Assembly (NCBI RefSeq): GCF_023822045.1
Contig: NZ_CP084712.1
Location: forward strand, 4,615,490 to 4,679,489
Source of the DNA: Sphingopyxis sp. USTB-05
GTDB lineage: Bacteria > Pseudomonadota > Alphaproteobacteria > Sphingomonadales > Sphingomonadaceae
Length of the DNA: 64,000 nucleotides
Reading direction: 5' to 3'
Shown: one piece after another, positions 18,130 to 25,929 of the stretch
How positions within the stretch are numbered: position 1 is the first letter of the stretch
Layout: every line of letters begins with the position of its first letter
The notes under the pieces: model-generated
What the model saw: the letters and a program-made list of their open reading frames with translations, nothing else
Databases searched by the model: none
What the model was told of the DNA's origin: nothing
Program-made: the position numbers and the translations under genes

Positions 18130-18726
18130 CTACCAGCCCCACGGCGCGGGTGGCGGCGCGACCGGCTTGGCATAATCGAACGCGACGCGAAAATGCCGGC
18201 CCTCGCGGTCCAGGCCATAGGTGAACCCAGCATCGGTGGTTTCGACCGACCAGATATTGGTCGTCGACACGCCGCGGCCGGTGCGTTCGAACATCGCGAT
18301 CGATTCGGCGTCGACGGGGAAGGTCTGCCGCGCCGAGCTGCCGGCATCGGCGGTGTCGCCGCCATAGAGCGTGACGTCGTCCGACGTGCCATCGGCGTGG
18401 CGATGATCGTGCTTGAGGCGGAGGCCGGTGGCCGTCCGACTGATGATCCACGTCCGCGAACGGTCCCAGCCGCCGTCTTCGGCCATCCCGTCGATATGAA
18501 AGGGAATTTCGATCCGGTCTGCGGTGCAATGGCGGATATGCATCACCATCGCCTTGCCGCGCATCTCGGCATCGGCTTCCTGATCGCTCGCGAGCTTGCC
18601 GGCATAGGCTTGGCCGCAGCGGGCGGCGAGCCCCTCGAAAAAGGCGTCTTGCGGGTTTGCCCTGGCAGGCGTGCTTGCACAGCCCACGAGCATTGCTGCA
18701 GCGAGCAGCGCGGTGCCGCGCCTCAT
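18130..18726 (-). CDS. hypothetical lipoprotein
   Basis: A 198-residue protein with a lipoprotein signal (MRRGTALLAAAMLVGC, lipobox LVGC, Cys16). The mature part contains DAFFEGLAARCGQAYAGKL, several HIRHC/HDHRH histidine-rich spots, and alternating strand-rich segments such as FTYGLDREGRHFRVAFDYAKP. It ends in a Pro-rich tail. I do not recognise a characterised family; proteins of this kind occur widely in sphingomonads as uncharacterised secreted proteins. ATG 18726 overlaps the stop of the CoA-binding gene in an ATGA, which fixes the start. Confidence 0.72.
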   Translation of the reverse strand: MRRGTALLAAAMLVGCASTPARANPQDAFFEGLAARCGQAYAGKLASDQEADAEMRGKAMVMHIRHCTADRIEIPFHIDGMAEDGGWDRSRTWIISRTATGLRLKHDHRHADGTSDDVTLYGGDTADAGSSARQTFPVDAESIAMFERTGRGVSTTNIWSVETTDAGFTYGLDREGRHFRVAFDYAKPVAPPPAPWGW

Positions 18727-19148
18727 TTCAGCAGGCCCAGGCGCGGAACCTCGATCTTGGGACAGCGGTCCATGACCACGGTCAGTCCTGCTGCATCGGC
18801 GCGTTTCGCCGCGGCTTCGTTGATGACGCCGATCTGCATCCACACAGCTTTCGCGCCGTGGACGATCGCCTCGTCGACCGCGGCTCCCGCATCGTCGCTG
18901 TTGCGAAAGATGTCGACCAGTTCGGCAGGGGGCTCGACATTGGCGAGCGTCGCGACGACGGGGGCGCCGTGGATCGTCGATCCGGCATGGCCGGGATTGA
19001 CCGCAATCACGTCATGGCCCTGCCGGACGAGGAAGGCGAGCACGCCATTCGACGGGCGCGCCGGGTTGGGCGACGCGCCGACGACCGCGATGCGGCGCGG
19101 CTGGCTCAGCAAATCGCGAATTTCGCCTTCGTCGTTGATCGCCATCAT
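18723..19148 (-). CDS. CoA-binding domain protein (YccU-like)
   Basis: A 141-residue single-domain CoA-binding protein with a Rossmann-like fold: RRIAVVGASPNPARPSNGV, HDVIAVNPG, VDIFRNSDDAGAAVDEAI, AVWMQIGVINEAAAKRADAAGLTVVMDRCPKIE. The last stretch is the family signature. Members bind CoA, but their cellular role is unclear. It is tightly coupled: the start overlaps mrp by 4 bp and the stop overlaps the lipoprotein start by 3 bp. Confidence 0.85.
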   Translation of the reverse strand: MMAINDEGEIRDLLSQPRRIAVVGASPNPARPSNGVLAFLVRQGHDVIAVNPGHAGSTIHGAPVVATLANVEPPAELVDIFRNSDDAGAAVDEAIVHGAKAVWMQIGVINEAAAKRADAAGLTVVMDRCPKIEVPRLGLLK

Positions 19149-20134
19149 CTACCCTTTCGTGCGTTCAGCCATTCGGCCACTTTTGCCGCTATCGCGTGGA
19201 ATGGTTCACCGGCGGGATCGGTTCCCGCCGCGGGCGGCACGCCGCCATCGCTCGCAAGGCGGATACCCATCGACAGCGGCACGCGGCCGAGGAAGTCGAG
19301 ACCCATCGTGCCCGCCGCCGCCTCGGCGCCGCCGCTGCCGAACGGGTCGCTGACCTCGCCGCAATGCGGGCAGGTATAGCCCGCCATATTTTCGACGAGC
19401 CCGATGATCGGCACATGGGCCTGTTCGAACAGGCTGACCGCGCGCGTCGCGTCCATCAGCGCCAGGTCCTGCGGGGTCGAAACGATGACGGCGCCCGCGG
19501 GCTTGTGCTTCTGGATCATCGTCAATTGGACGTCGCCGGTGCCGGGGGGCAGGTCGACGACGAGCGTGTCGATGTCGCCCCAGCTTGCATCGACGAGTTG
19601 TTCGAGCGCCTTGCCCGCCATCGGGCCGCGCCAGGCGATCGCCTGTCCGGGCGCCGCAATCTGCCCGGTCGACAGCATCGGCACGCCATAGGCATTGGGC
19701 ACGGGTGCCAGCTTCGATCCCCGCGCCTCGGGCTTTACGCCCTCGCTGTCCATCAATCGGGGCTGCGATGGACCATAGATGTCGGCGTCGACCAGCCCGA
19801 CCTTCACGCCGAGACGGCGCAGCGCGACCGCCAAATTGGCGGCGAGGGTCGATTTGCCGACGCCGCCCTTGCCGCTGCCGACCGCGATGATCGTCATCGC
19901 CTTTTTCTCGGCGGTCATCGCGATGCGGACTTCACGCACCCCCGCTTCGGCGAGCAGGCCGGCGCGGAGCTTGTCCTCAAGCGGTTTGCGTTCTTCGGCC
20001 GCCAGCCCCGACACGTCGAGAACCACGGCAAGCAGGCCCGAATCGTCGAGCAGGCGCAGGCCGGATGTGCGCCCTTCGCTAAGCTCGGCGGCGGCGGCGG
20101 TCAGGCGGGCGATATCGGCGCTTTGTTCGGTCAT
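19145..20134 (-). CDS. mrp: Mrp/ApbC family iron-sulfur carrier P-loop ATPase
   Basis: A 329-residue protein of the Mrp/NBP35 family, which binds and transfers Fe-S clusters to apoproteins in the cytoplasm. An N-terminal FeS-assembly (DUF59-like) remnant occupies residues 5-75. The P-loop GSGKGGVGKS lies at about 86-95 with the deviant Walker signature. LVDADIYGPSQPRL and VVDLPPGTGD follow, then the cluster-binding YTCPHCG. It heads the minus-strand chain with the CoA-binding gene (4 bp overlap) and is divergent from hflK across 91 bp. Confidence 0.93.
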   Translation of the reverse strand: MTEQSADIARLTAAAAELSEGRTSGLRLLDDSGLLAVVLDVSGLAAEERKPLEDKLRAGLLAEAGVREVRIAMTAEKKAMTIIAVGSGKGGVGKSTLAANLAVALRRLGVKVGLVDADIYGPSQPRLMDSEGVKPEARGSKLAPVPNAYGVPMLSTGQIAAPGQAIAWRGPMAGKALEQLVDASWGDIDTLVVDLPPGTGDVQLTMIQKHKPAGAVIVSTPQDLALMDATRAVSLFEQAHVPIIGLVENMAGYTCPHCGEVSDPFGSGGAEAAAGTMGLDFLGRVPLSMGIRLASDGGVPPAAGTDPAGEPFHAIAAKVAEWLNARKGR

Positions 20135-20225
20135 GTCCGCGGCAGATAGGCATGATTGGCCTGTTTGCCAGCCATTTTCGCTCGCACCCCCTGTTAATCG
20201 CGCACGCCGCCCCTATAAAAGCAGC

Positions 20226-21380
20226 ATGAGCAACGAAAATAACGGAAGCATGGCTGGCCGCGGTCCGGGGGGATTGCGGCGATTTTTCGGGTCGATCACC
20301 CAGATGGCGAACAGCCCCTGGGGCAGCCCCGGCAAGGGCGATGACGACGGAAAGGGCGACGGCAAACGCCCCGGTCCGCGCAACCCGTGGGTCACTCCCG
20401 ATCCGGCTGACCAGCGGCGCGCGCAAAAGCCGCGCGGCCCCTCGGCGCTCGACGAATTGCTGCGCAAAGGGCGCGGCGGTTTCGGCGGTGGCGGCTCCGG
20501 CGGCGGTGGCCAGTTCAATTTCGGCGATTCGGCGAAGCTTTGGAAATGGGTGGTCCTCGCACTCGTCGTCGCATGGGTGCTATTCTCCTCTTTCCACATC
20601 GTCCCGCCTGAAAAGGAAGGCGTGATCACGCGCCTTGGCAGCTATTCGCGTACTGTCGGACCGGGCGTAAAGCTGACTTGGCCGGCGCCGATTGAACGCA
20701 TCCGGCTGGAGGACGTCCGTGCGATCCGTACGATGGCGATCGGCTCGCCGAACGCGACGGACGAGAATTTCGTGCTGACGCGCGACCAGAGCATCGTCGA
20801 CCTCGCCTATGAAGTCCGCTGGTCGGTGCGCGATCCCGAACTCTTCTTCTTCCAGCTCGCCGATCCCGAAGGCACGATCCGCGAAGTCGCCGAAAGCGCG
20901 ATGCGCGCGACGGTCGCGAACTTCGACCTTGTTCAGGCGATCGGCCCCGGTCGCGTCGAGATCGAGACGCAGGTCCAGCAGCGCATGCAGGAATTGCTCA
21001 ATCAGTATCGCGCCGGCGTGATGATCCAGGGCATTGCGATCCGCCAGGTCGATCCGCCGAGCCAGGTCGACGAGGCGTTCAAGGAAGTGACTGCGGCACG
21101 GCAGGAACGCGAATCGGCGATCAACCTTGCACGCGCCTATCAGCAGCAGGTTCTGGAGCGCGCGCGCGGCGACACTGCGGCGTTCGACAAGATTTACGAA
21201 CAGTATAAGCTGGCGCCCGGCGTGACCAAGCAGCGCCTTTACTATGAAACGATGGAGACGGTGTTGTCGAACGTCGACAAGACGATTGTCGAGGCGCGCG
21301 GGGTAACCCCCTATCTGCCGCTCAATGAAGTGCAGAAGCGGATCAAGGCGCCCGAAGCCACCCAGAAGGGAGGCGAATGA
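20226..21380 (+). CDS. hflK: HflK, FtsH protease modulator
   Basis: A 384-residue SPFH-family membrane protein that, with HflC, surrounds FtsH and modulates its proteolysis. The N-terminal 95 residues are Gly/Pro-rich and cytoplasmic (GGFGGGGSGGGGQFNFGD). One transmembrane helix follows at about 105-122 (WVVLALVVAWVLFSSF), then the band-7 domain (PPEKEGVITRLGSYSRTVGPG...LLNQYRAGVMIQGIAIRQVDPP). The frame is open far upstream, but ATG 20226 is the family start and lies just after the Mrp divergent gap. The stop overlaps hflC by 4 bp. Confidence 0.95.
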   Translation: MSNENNGSMAGRGPGGLRRFFGSITQMANSPWGSPGKGDDDGKGDGKRPGPRNPWVTPDPADQRRAQKPRGPSALDELLRKGRGGFGGGGSGGGGQFNFGDSAKLWKWVVLALVVAWVLFSSFHIVPPEKEGVITRLGSYSRTVGPGVKLTWPAPIERIRLEDVRAIRTMAIGSPNATDENFVLTRDQSIVDLAYEVRWSVRDPELFFFQLADPEGTIREVAESAMRATVANFDLVQAIGPGRVEIETQVQQRMQELLNQYRAGVMIQGIAIRQVDPPSQVDEAFKEVTAARQERESAINLARAYQQQVLERARGDTAAFDKIYEQYKLAPGVTKQRLYYETMETVLSNVDKTIVEARGVTPYLPLNEVQKRIKAPEATQKGGE

Positions 21381-22228
21381 TGAATTCGCTGTTCCAGAAC
21401 CCGATGCGGCTGCTCTTTGGCGTCGTCATCCTGCTCGTGATCCTGTCGCAATCGCTCGCGATCGTGCCGGAGGATAAGCAGGCGCTGATCCTGCGTTTCG
21501 GCGAGATCGAGCGGACGGTGAACCGTTACAAGCCGAACGAGGATTTCGGGCGCTCGGGCGCCGGTCTTGTCCTCCGCGTGCCGTTCACCGACGGCATTCA
21601 ATATATCGACAAGCGCATCCTCGGCGTGAACATGGAGCGTCAGCAGGTGCTCTCGACCGATCAGCAGCGGTTGCAGGTCGACGCCTTCGCACGCTTCCGC
21701 ATCACCAATCCCGTGCGCATGTACACCGCGATCCGTACCGAGGATAAGTTGCAGGCGCAGCTTGCGACGATCCTCGGCTCGTCGCTGCGCAACGAGCTTG
21801 GCAAGCGTACCTTCGCGACCTTGCTGTCGCCCGAACGCGGCGCGGTTATGGACAATATCCAGGTCGCACTGAACCGTGAGGCGAACAAATATGGCGCCGA
21901 GATTATCGACGTCCGGATCAAGCGCGCCGACCTTCCCGAAGGCGCAACGCTGGAGGCGGCATACAACCGCATGCGCACGGCGCGCCAGCAGGAAGCGATC
22001 TCGATCCGCGCCGAAGGGCAGAAGGAAGCGCAGATCATCCGGGGCGGTGCCGACGGTGAAGCGGCACGCATCTATGCCGCCAGTTTCGGCAAGGATCCCG
22101 AATTCTATGACTTCTACCGGGCGATGCAGAGCTATCGGCAGACTTTCCTGGGTGAAAATAACCAGGGCGGGACGTCGATCATCATGTCGGCAGATAATGA
22201 ATATCTGAAGCGTTTCCGCGGCAACTGA
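21377..22228 (+). CDS. hflC: HflC, FtsH protease modulator
   Basis: A 283-residue partner of HflK. A single membrane helix (LLFGVVILLVILSQSLAIV) lies at residues 11-29, followed by the SPFH domain: ALILRFGEIERTV, the LGVNMERQQVLSTDQQRLQVDAFARFRI core, VRIKRADLPEGATLEAAYNRM and RIYAASFGKDPEFYDFYRAMQSYR. Two start codons, 21377 and 21380, are adjacent; 21377 overlaps the hflK stop (ATGA) and is taken. degP follows after 139 bp, so the three form a membrane and periplasmic protein-quality unit. Confidence 0.95.
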   Translation: MMNSLFQNPMRLLFGVVILLVILSQSLAIVPEDKQALILRFGEIERTVNRYKPNEDFGRSGAGLVLRVPFTDGIQYIDKRILGVNMERQQVLSTDQQRLQVDAFARFRITNPVRMYTAIRTEDKLQAQLATILGSSLRNELGKRTFATLLSPERGAVMDNIQVALNREANKYGAEIIDVRIKRADLPEGATLEAAYNRMRTARQQEAISIRAEGQKEAQIIRGGADGEAARIYAASFGKDPEFYDFYRAMQSYRQTFLGENNQGGTSIIMSADNEYLKRFRGN

Positions 22229-22367
22229 CGGTTCTGCGCCGGGCGGACGGCTCGATGAACAGATTGGGCAACTCCCGTTCATGTTCAATTGCCGTTCAGC
22301 CAATTCGCCGCAGACCGCCGCAGCCGGGGTAAATTGAGTTTTTCGAGAACGAAGAGGATTACCGATC

Positions 22368-23861
22368 GTGCGTTATGTTTATGGCATCACTTCGGCCTTG
22401 CTGGCGGGTGGCACCGCGCTGGCGCTGGTCACCCAGTCTCCCGTCGGCGCGCAGGTCGCGCAGAATGAGAAGAGCGAAATCGCCAAGGTCGTGCCGCGTT
22501 CGGGCGCGCCCGAAAGCTTTGCCGATCTTGTCGAACAGCTGCAGCCTGCGGTCGTCAACATTTCGACCAAGCAGGAAGTCACGCTGGGCGTCCGGCTCAA
22601 TCCCTTCGCCGGGACGCGTGAGCCGATCACGCAGGAACAGCAGGGCGGCGGATCGGGTTTCCTGATTTCGGCCGACGGCTATATCGTCACCAACAACCAT
22701 GTCATCTCGGGCGGTCCGCGCGGTGAAGAGGTGAATCAGGTCACGGTGACGCTGACCAATCAAAAGGAATATAAGGCGACCATCGTCGGCCGCGACGTCG
22801 CCTCTGACCTCGCGCTGCTCAAGATCGATGCGACCGGCCTGCCGTTCGTGAAATTCGCCGACAGCAGCACGGCACGCGTCGGTGACTGGGTCGTCGCGAT
22901 CGGCAACCCGCTCGGCCTTGGCTCGACAGTGACCGCGGGCATCATCTCGGCGGTTCAGCGCAACCTTGGCAGCGGCGGTGCCTATGACCGCTATATCCAG
23001 ACCGATACCGCGATCAACCGCGGCAACTCGGGCGGTCCGCTGTTCGACCTTCAGGGCAATGTCGTCGGCATCAACAATATGCTGATCTCGCCCGTCGGCG
23101 CGAACATAGGCGTCAATTTCGCTATCCCCGCCGATGCCGCGATGCCCGTGATCAATGCGCTGCGTTCGGGTGAGAAAATCCAGCGCGGCTATCTGGGCAT
23201 CGGCATCGCGCCGGTCGACGAGGATCTGGCGGCTGCGCTCGGCCTGCCCAAGGATCGCGGCGAGTTCGTCCAGCGCGTCGAAGACGATCAGGCGGCGGCG
23301 AAGGCCGGGCTGAAGCGCGGCGACGTCGTGACCAAGGTCAACGGCAAGGATGTCACGCCGCAGCAGACGCTGTCGTACATCGTGTCGAACACCAAGCCCG
23401 GGACGCGCATCCCGATCGAGATCATCCGCGACGGCAAGACGATGACCCTCAATGCCGTGGTCGGTACGCGTCCGCCCGAGAGTGAACTGACCGGCTCGAA
23501 CTTCGATCCCGAGGATGAACAGGCGGTCCCCGAGGATCCGACCGGCGCCGCCGACAAGACGATCCAGGAAGTGCTTGGCCTGTCGGTACAGGTCGTGACG
23601 CCCGACATCGCACGTGCGGTGGGTGTCGACGCCGGAACCAAGGGGCTGGTGATCGGCGCCGCGTCGGCGAACAGCGATGCCGGCCGCAAGGGCCTGCGTC
23701 GCGGCGACGTGATCCTCAGCGTCAATCGCGCGGCGGTGACGTCGAGCGATGCGCTTGCAAAGGCGGTCACCGACGCAAAGAAGGCGGGCCGCGATGCGGT
23801 ATTGCTCGAAATCCTGCGTCGCGGTGGCCCCTCGGCCTTCATCGCCGTACGCGTGAAATAG
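22368..23861 (+). CDS. degP: DegP/HtrA-type periplasmic serine protease
   Basis: A 497-residue Do-family protease/chaperone with a signal peptide (residues 1-29, ending VGAQ). The trypsin-like domain has His111 (TNNHV), Asp147 (DVASDLALL) and Ser221 (NRGNSGGPLF). Two PDZ domains follow at about 272-360 (GYLGIGIAPVDE) and 410-497. It degrades or refolds misfolded envelope proteins. The only in-frame start matching the signal peptide is GTG 22368, with GAAGAGGA upstream; the nearby ATG 22375 is out of frame. It ends in a strong intrinsic terminator. degP and degQ cannot be separated by eye. Confidence 0.93.
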   Translation: MRYVYGITSALLAGGTALALVTQSPVGAQVAQNEKSEIAKVVPRSGAPESFADLVEQLQPAVVNISTKQEVTLGVRLNPFAGTREPITQEQQGGGSGFLISADGYIVTNNHVISGGPRGEEVNQVTVTLTNQKEYKATIVGRDVASDLALLKIDATGLPFVKFADSSTARVGDWVVAIGNPLGLGSTVTAGIISAVQRNLGSGGAYDRYIQTDTAINRGNSGGPLFDLQGNVVGINNMLISPVGANIGVNFAIPADAAMPVINALRSGEKIQRGYLGIGIAPVDEDLAAALGLPKDRGEFVQRVEDDQAAAKAGLKRGDVVTKVNGKDVTPQQTLSYIVSNTKPGTRIPIEIIRDGKTMTLNAVVGTRPPESELTGSNFDPEDEQAVPEDPTGAADKTIQEVLGLSVQVVTPDIARAVGVDAGTKGLVIGAASANSDAGRKGLRRGDVILSVNRAAVTSSDALAKAVTDAKKAGRDAVLLEILRRGGPSAFIAVRVK

Positions 23862-23885
23862 GCCCAGCTTCGGCTGGCCGAAAAG

Positions 23886-23918
23886 GGGCGCCGCACCTTC
23901 GGGTCCGGCGCCCTTTTT
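23886..23918 (+). terminator. intrinsic terminator of degP
   Basis: An 8 bp stem, GGGCGCCG at 23886-23893 with CGGCGCCC at 23906-23913, is extended inside by ACC/GGT around a TTCG tetraloop with one C-C mismatch. TTTTT follows at 23914-23918. It lies 24 bp after the degP stop. Confidence 0.88.
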
Positions 23919-23973
23919 GTTGCGCATGCTCCTCAATGTTCCTACTATGTTCGCATAACATCGAGTCGGGAGA

Positions 23974-24348
23974 ATGATGATGATTGGCTATGTGACGCTG
24001 GGAACGAAGGATATCGCCAAGGCTGCGGTCTTTTACGACGCAATCGCCGCCGAGCTCGAAACGCCGCGGATGATGGAATATGACAGCTTCATCGCGTGGG
24101 GCAAACCGGGCGGCGGTGCCGGCATCGGCATCACCAAACCCTTCGACGGCAATGTCGCGACCGTGGGCAATGGCGTGATGGTCGCGCTAGAGGCTAAGGA
24201 CCAGGATCAGGTCCAGCGTCTCTACGATATCGCGCTCGCCAACGGCGGCACCTGCGAAGGCCCTCCGGGGCCGCGCGGCGAGGGATTCTACGCGGGCTAT
24301 TTTCGCGATCCCGACGGCAACAAGCTCAACGCCTTCATCATGGGGTGA
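23974..24348 (+). CDS. VOC-family (glyoxalase/bleomycin-resistance fold) protein
   Basis: A 124-residue vicinal-oxygen-chelate protein: MIGYVTLGTKDIAKAAVFYDAI opens the beta-alpha unit, GGGAGIGITKPFDG lies in the middle, and GYFRDPDGNKLNAFIMG closes it. Members bind a metal and act on small molecules such as glyoxal adducts or antibiotics; no substrate can be assigned. Three consecutive ATGs (23974, 23977, 23980) exist. Because GGGAG is only two to three bases before the first, the third, giving MIGYVTLG, has the best ribosome spacing. It is monocistronic after the degP terminator. Confidence 0.8.
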   Translation: MMMIGYVTLGTKDIAKAAVFYDAIAAELETPRMMEYDSFIAWGKPGGGAGIGITKPFDGNVATVGNGVMVALEAKDQDQVQRLYDIALANGGTCEGPPGPRGEGFYAGYFRDPDGNKLNAFIMG

Positions 24349-24402
24349 ACGGCTGCTGGCGACGGCCTTGGGGTGGTGAGCGGACGTTGCTTCCTTAATC
24401 CT

Positions 24403-24433
24403 TCGTCATCCCGGGCTTGACCCGGGATGACGA
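24403..24433. repeat. palindromic repeat, CGTCATCCCGGG family
   Basis: A perfect 13 bp inverted repeat, 24403-24415 with 24421-24433, surrounds the 5 bp spacer CTTGA. The same core occurs twice at 45734-45820. It lies between the VOC and BdcA-like genes, which converge on it, so it may also act as a transcriptional stop. Confidence 0.85.
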
Positions 24434-24478
24434 TAGAATCGTCCGTTATCGGTCGTTACCGATGCCGTCCCGAACGGT

Positions 24479-25192
24479 TCAGGCGCCGAACGCGCCGTCG
24501 ATGGTGTGCATTGCGCCGGTGACAAAGCCCGCTTCGGGGCCCGCCAGCCAGGCGACCATGCCCGCGACCTCTTCGGGGCGCCCATGGCGCTTGATCGCCA
24601 TGAAGCTGTGCATCAACTCGCGCATCGGGCCATCCTCCGGATTCGCATCGGTATCGATCGGGCCGGGTTGCACGATATTGATCGTGATCCCGCGCGGTCC
24701 GAAATCGCGTGCCAGCCCGCGCGCCATGCCCTGCAACGCAGACTTGCTCAGCGCGTAGGAGGCCATACCGGGGACGGGCATGCGGTCGCCGTTGACCGAC
24801 CCGATCACGATGATGCGACCGCCCTCGGGCATCTGCCGGGCGGCCTCGACCGACGCATGATAGGGCGCATTCACATTGACGCGGATCAGCCGGTCGACGT
24901 CGTCGGGATCGAGGTCGAGCGCGTCGCCGAACAGCGCAAAGCCCGCATTGACAACGAGTATGTCGAGCGGGCCGCTCTCGCGCACGCGTGCAATCACGGC
25001 GTCGCGGTCGCCGCTGTCGGTCGGGACGGCGGTCGTGCCGGTTTCGGCCGCCAACTGCTCGGCCGCCTCGCGCGAGCCATTATAGGTGAAGACGAGCTTT
25101 GCGCCGTCCGATGCGAAGCGGCGGACGATTGCCGCGCCGATCCCGCGGCTGCCGCCGAGGACGAGAACGGATTTTCCTTGGAATTCGGACAT
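24479..25192 (-). CDS. bdcA: BdcA-like SDR (c-di-GMP-binding biofilm dispersal mediator type)
   Basis: A 237-residue short-chain dehydrogenase with LVLGGSRGIGAAIVRRF, DILVVNAGFALFG, VNAPYHASVEAARQMPEGGR, IGSVNGDRMPVPGMASYALSK and the C-terminal GAMHTIDGAFGA. The wording is remarkably close, from memory, to Escherichia coli BdcA, reported to bind cyclic di-GMP and promote biofilm dispersal. The catalytic Ser, Tyr and Lys are retained, so it may still be an oxidoreductase. AGGAG precedes the ATG on the minus strand. It is divergent from the TetR gene at 25269, as bdcA and bdcR are in E. coli, with two shared palindromes between. Confidence 0.87.
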   Translation of the reverse strand: MSEFQGKSVLVLGGSRGIGAAIVRRFASDGAKLVFTYNGSREAAEQLAAETGTTAVPTDSGDRDAVIARVRESGPLDILVVNAGFALFGDALDLDPDDVDRLIRVNVNAPYHASVEAARQMPEGGRIIVIGSVNGDRMPVPGMASYALSKSALQGMARGLARDFGPRGITINIVQPGPIDTDANPEDGPMRELMHSFMAIKRHGRPEEVAGMVAWLAGPEAGFVTGAMHTIDGAFGA

Positions 25193-25214
25193 GGGGAGAC
25201 TCCTTGCTTATTAA

Positions 25215-25230
25215 TGTAGGAACCACTACA
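25215..25230. promoter_or_regulatory. candidate BdcR operator 1
   Basis: A 16 bp palindrome, TGTAGGAACCACTACA, has 5 bp perfect arms (TGTAG/CTACA). It lies 22 bp upstream of the BdcA-like ATG in the divergent gap. A second site of the same length and outer bases is at 25262-25277. Confidence 0.7.
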
Positions 25231-25261
25231 TAAAACTGCGAAAGCTATCGTCAAGGTATTT

Positions 25262-25277
25262 TGTAACAGTGACTACA
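25262..25277. promoter_or_regulatory. candidate BdcR operator 2, overlapping the regulator start
   Basis: The 16 bp site TGTAACAGTGACTACA shares TGTA at one end and ACTACA at the other with operator 1. Its centre is 47 bp from that of operator 1. It covers the GTG start codon at 25269, so a bound regulator would block its own gene. Confidence 0.65.
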
Positions 25278-25859
25278 AATAAATCCCGTTCGCGCGGCCG
25301 GCCTAGGCGCTTCGACCCCGAAGCGGCGGTGGTGACGGCGCAGCAATTGTTCCACGCGCGCGGCTATGATGCGGTCAGCGTCGCCGATATCACCGAGGCG
25401 CTCGGTATCAATCCGCCCAGCTTTTATGCCGCTTTCGGCAGCAAGGCCGGACTTTATCAACGTGTACTCGACCATTGGACGGGGACCGAGGCGATCCCGC
25501 TCGCGGATATCCTGCGTCCCGACGTTCCCGTCGCCGCTGCCCTGGCCGCAATGCTGGAGGATGCCGCGCGTCGCTATGCCTCCGATCCGGCGGCGGGGGG
25601 CTGTCTCGTGCTCGAAGGCACGCGTTGCAACGACGACGGTGCGCGCGAAGCCGCCCGCACGCTCAACCTTGGGGCTGAAGAGTTCATCCGCGACTATATT
25701 GCGGCCCGCCATCCCGAAGCCGCCGATGAGGTCGGCGATTTTGTGAGCACGACGATGTCGGGGCTCTCAGCCAAGGCGCGAAGCGGGCACGATCTGCCGC
25801 GCCTTCTTGCCACCGCACGTCTCGCTGGCGGCGTTCTCGGGCAAATCCTGCCTGCCTGA
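25269..25859 (+). CDS. bdcR: TetR-family regulator, BdcR-like
   Basis: A 196-residue TetR regulator. The N-terminal HTH (residues 10-58) reads GRPRRFDPEAAVVTAQQLF...VSVADITEALGINPPSFYAAFGSK. The C-terminal ligand domain contains GCLVLEGTRCNDDGAREAAR and DYIAARHPEAADEVGDFVSTTMSGLSAKAR. This resembles E. coli BdcR, repressor of bdcA, from memory of the family. The start is GTG 25269, embedded in a palindrome that matches one before the bdcA-like gene, suggesting control of both. Confidence 0.85.
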   Translation: MTTNKSRSRGRPRRFDPEAAVVTAQQLFHARGYDAVSVADITEALGINPPSFYAAFGSKAGLYQRVLDHWTGTEAIPLADILRPDVPVAAALAAMLEDAARRYASDPAAGGCLVLEGTRCNDDGAREAARTLNLGAEEFIRDYIAARHPEAADEVGDFVSTTMSGLSAKARSGHDLPRLLATARLAGGVLGQILPA

Positions 25860-25929
25860 TCGCCGCCCCGATCATCACTTGGCCTATGCCCTCTTGCGAA
25901 GCCCTGCGGACGCGGCATAGTCCGCCGCC

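Noticed and set aside
22359..23936. Antisense frame of about 525 codons opposite degP
   Set aside because: It spans the entire DegP gene and its terminator and has no homology; a shadow.
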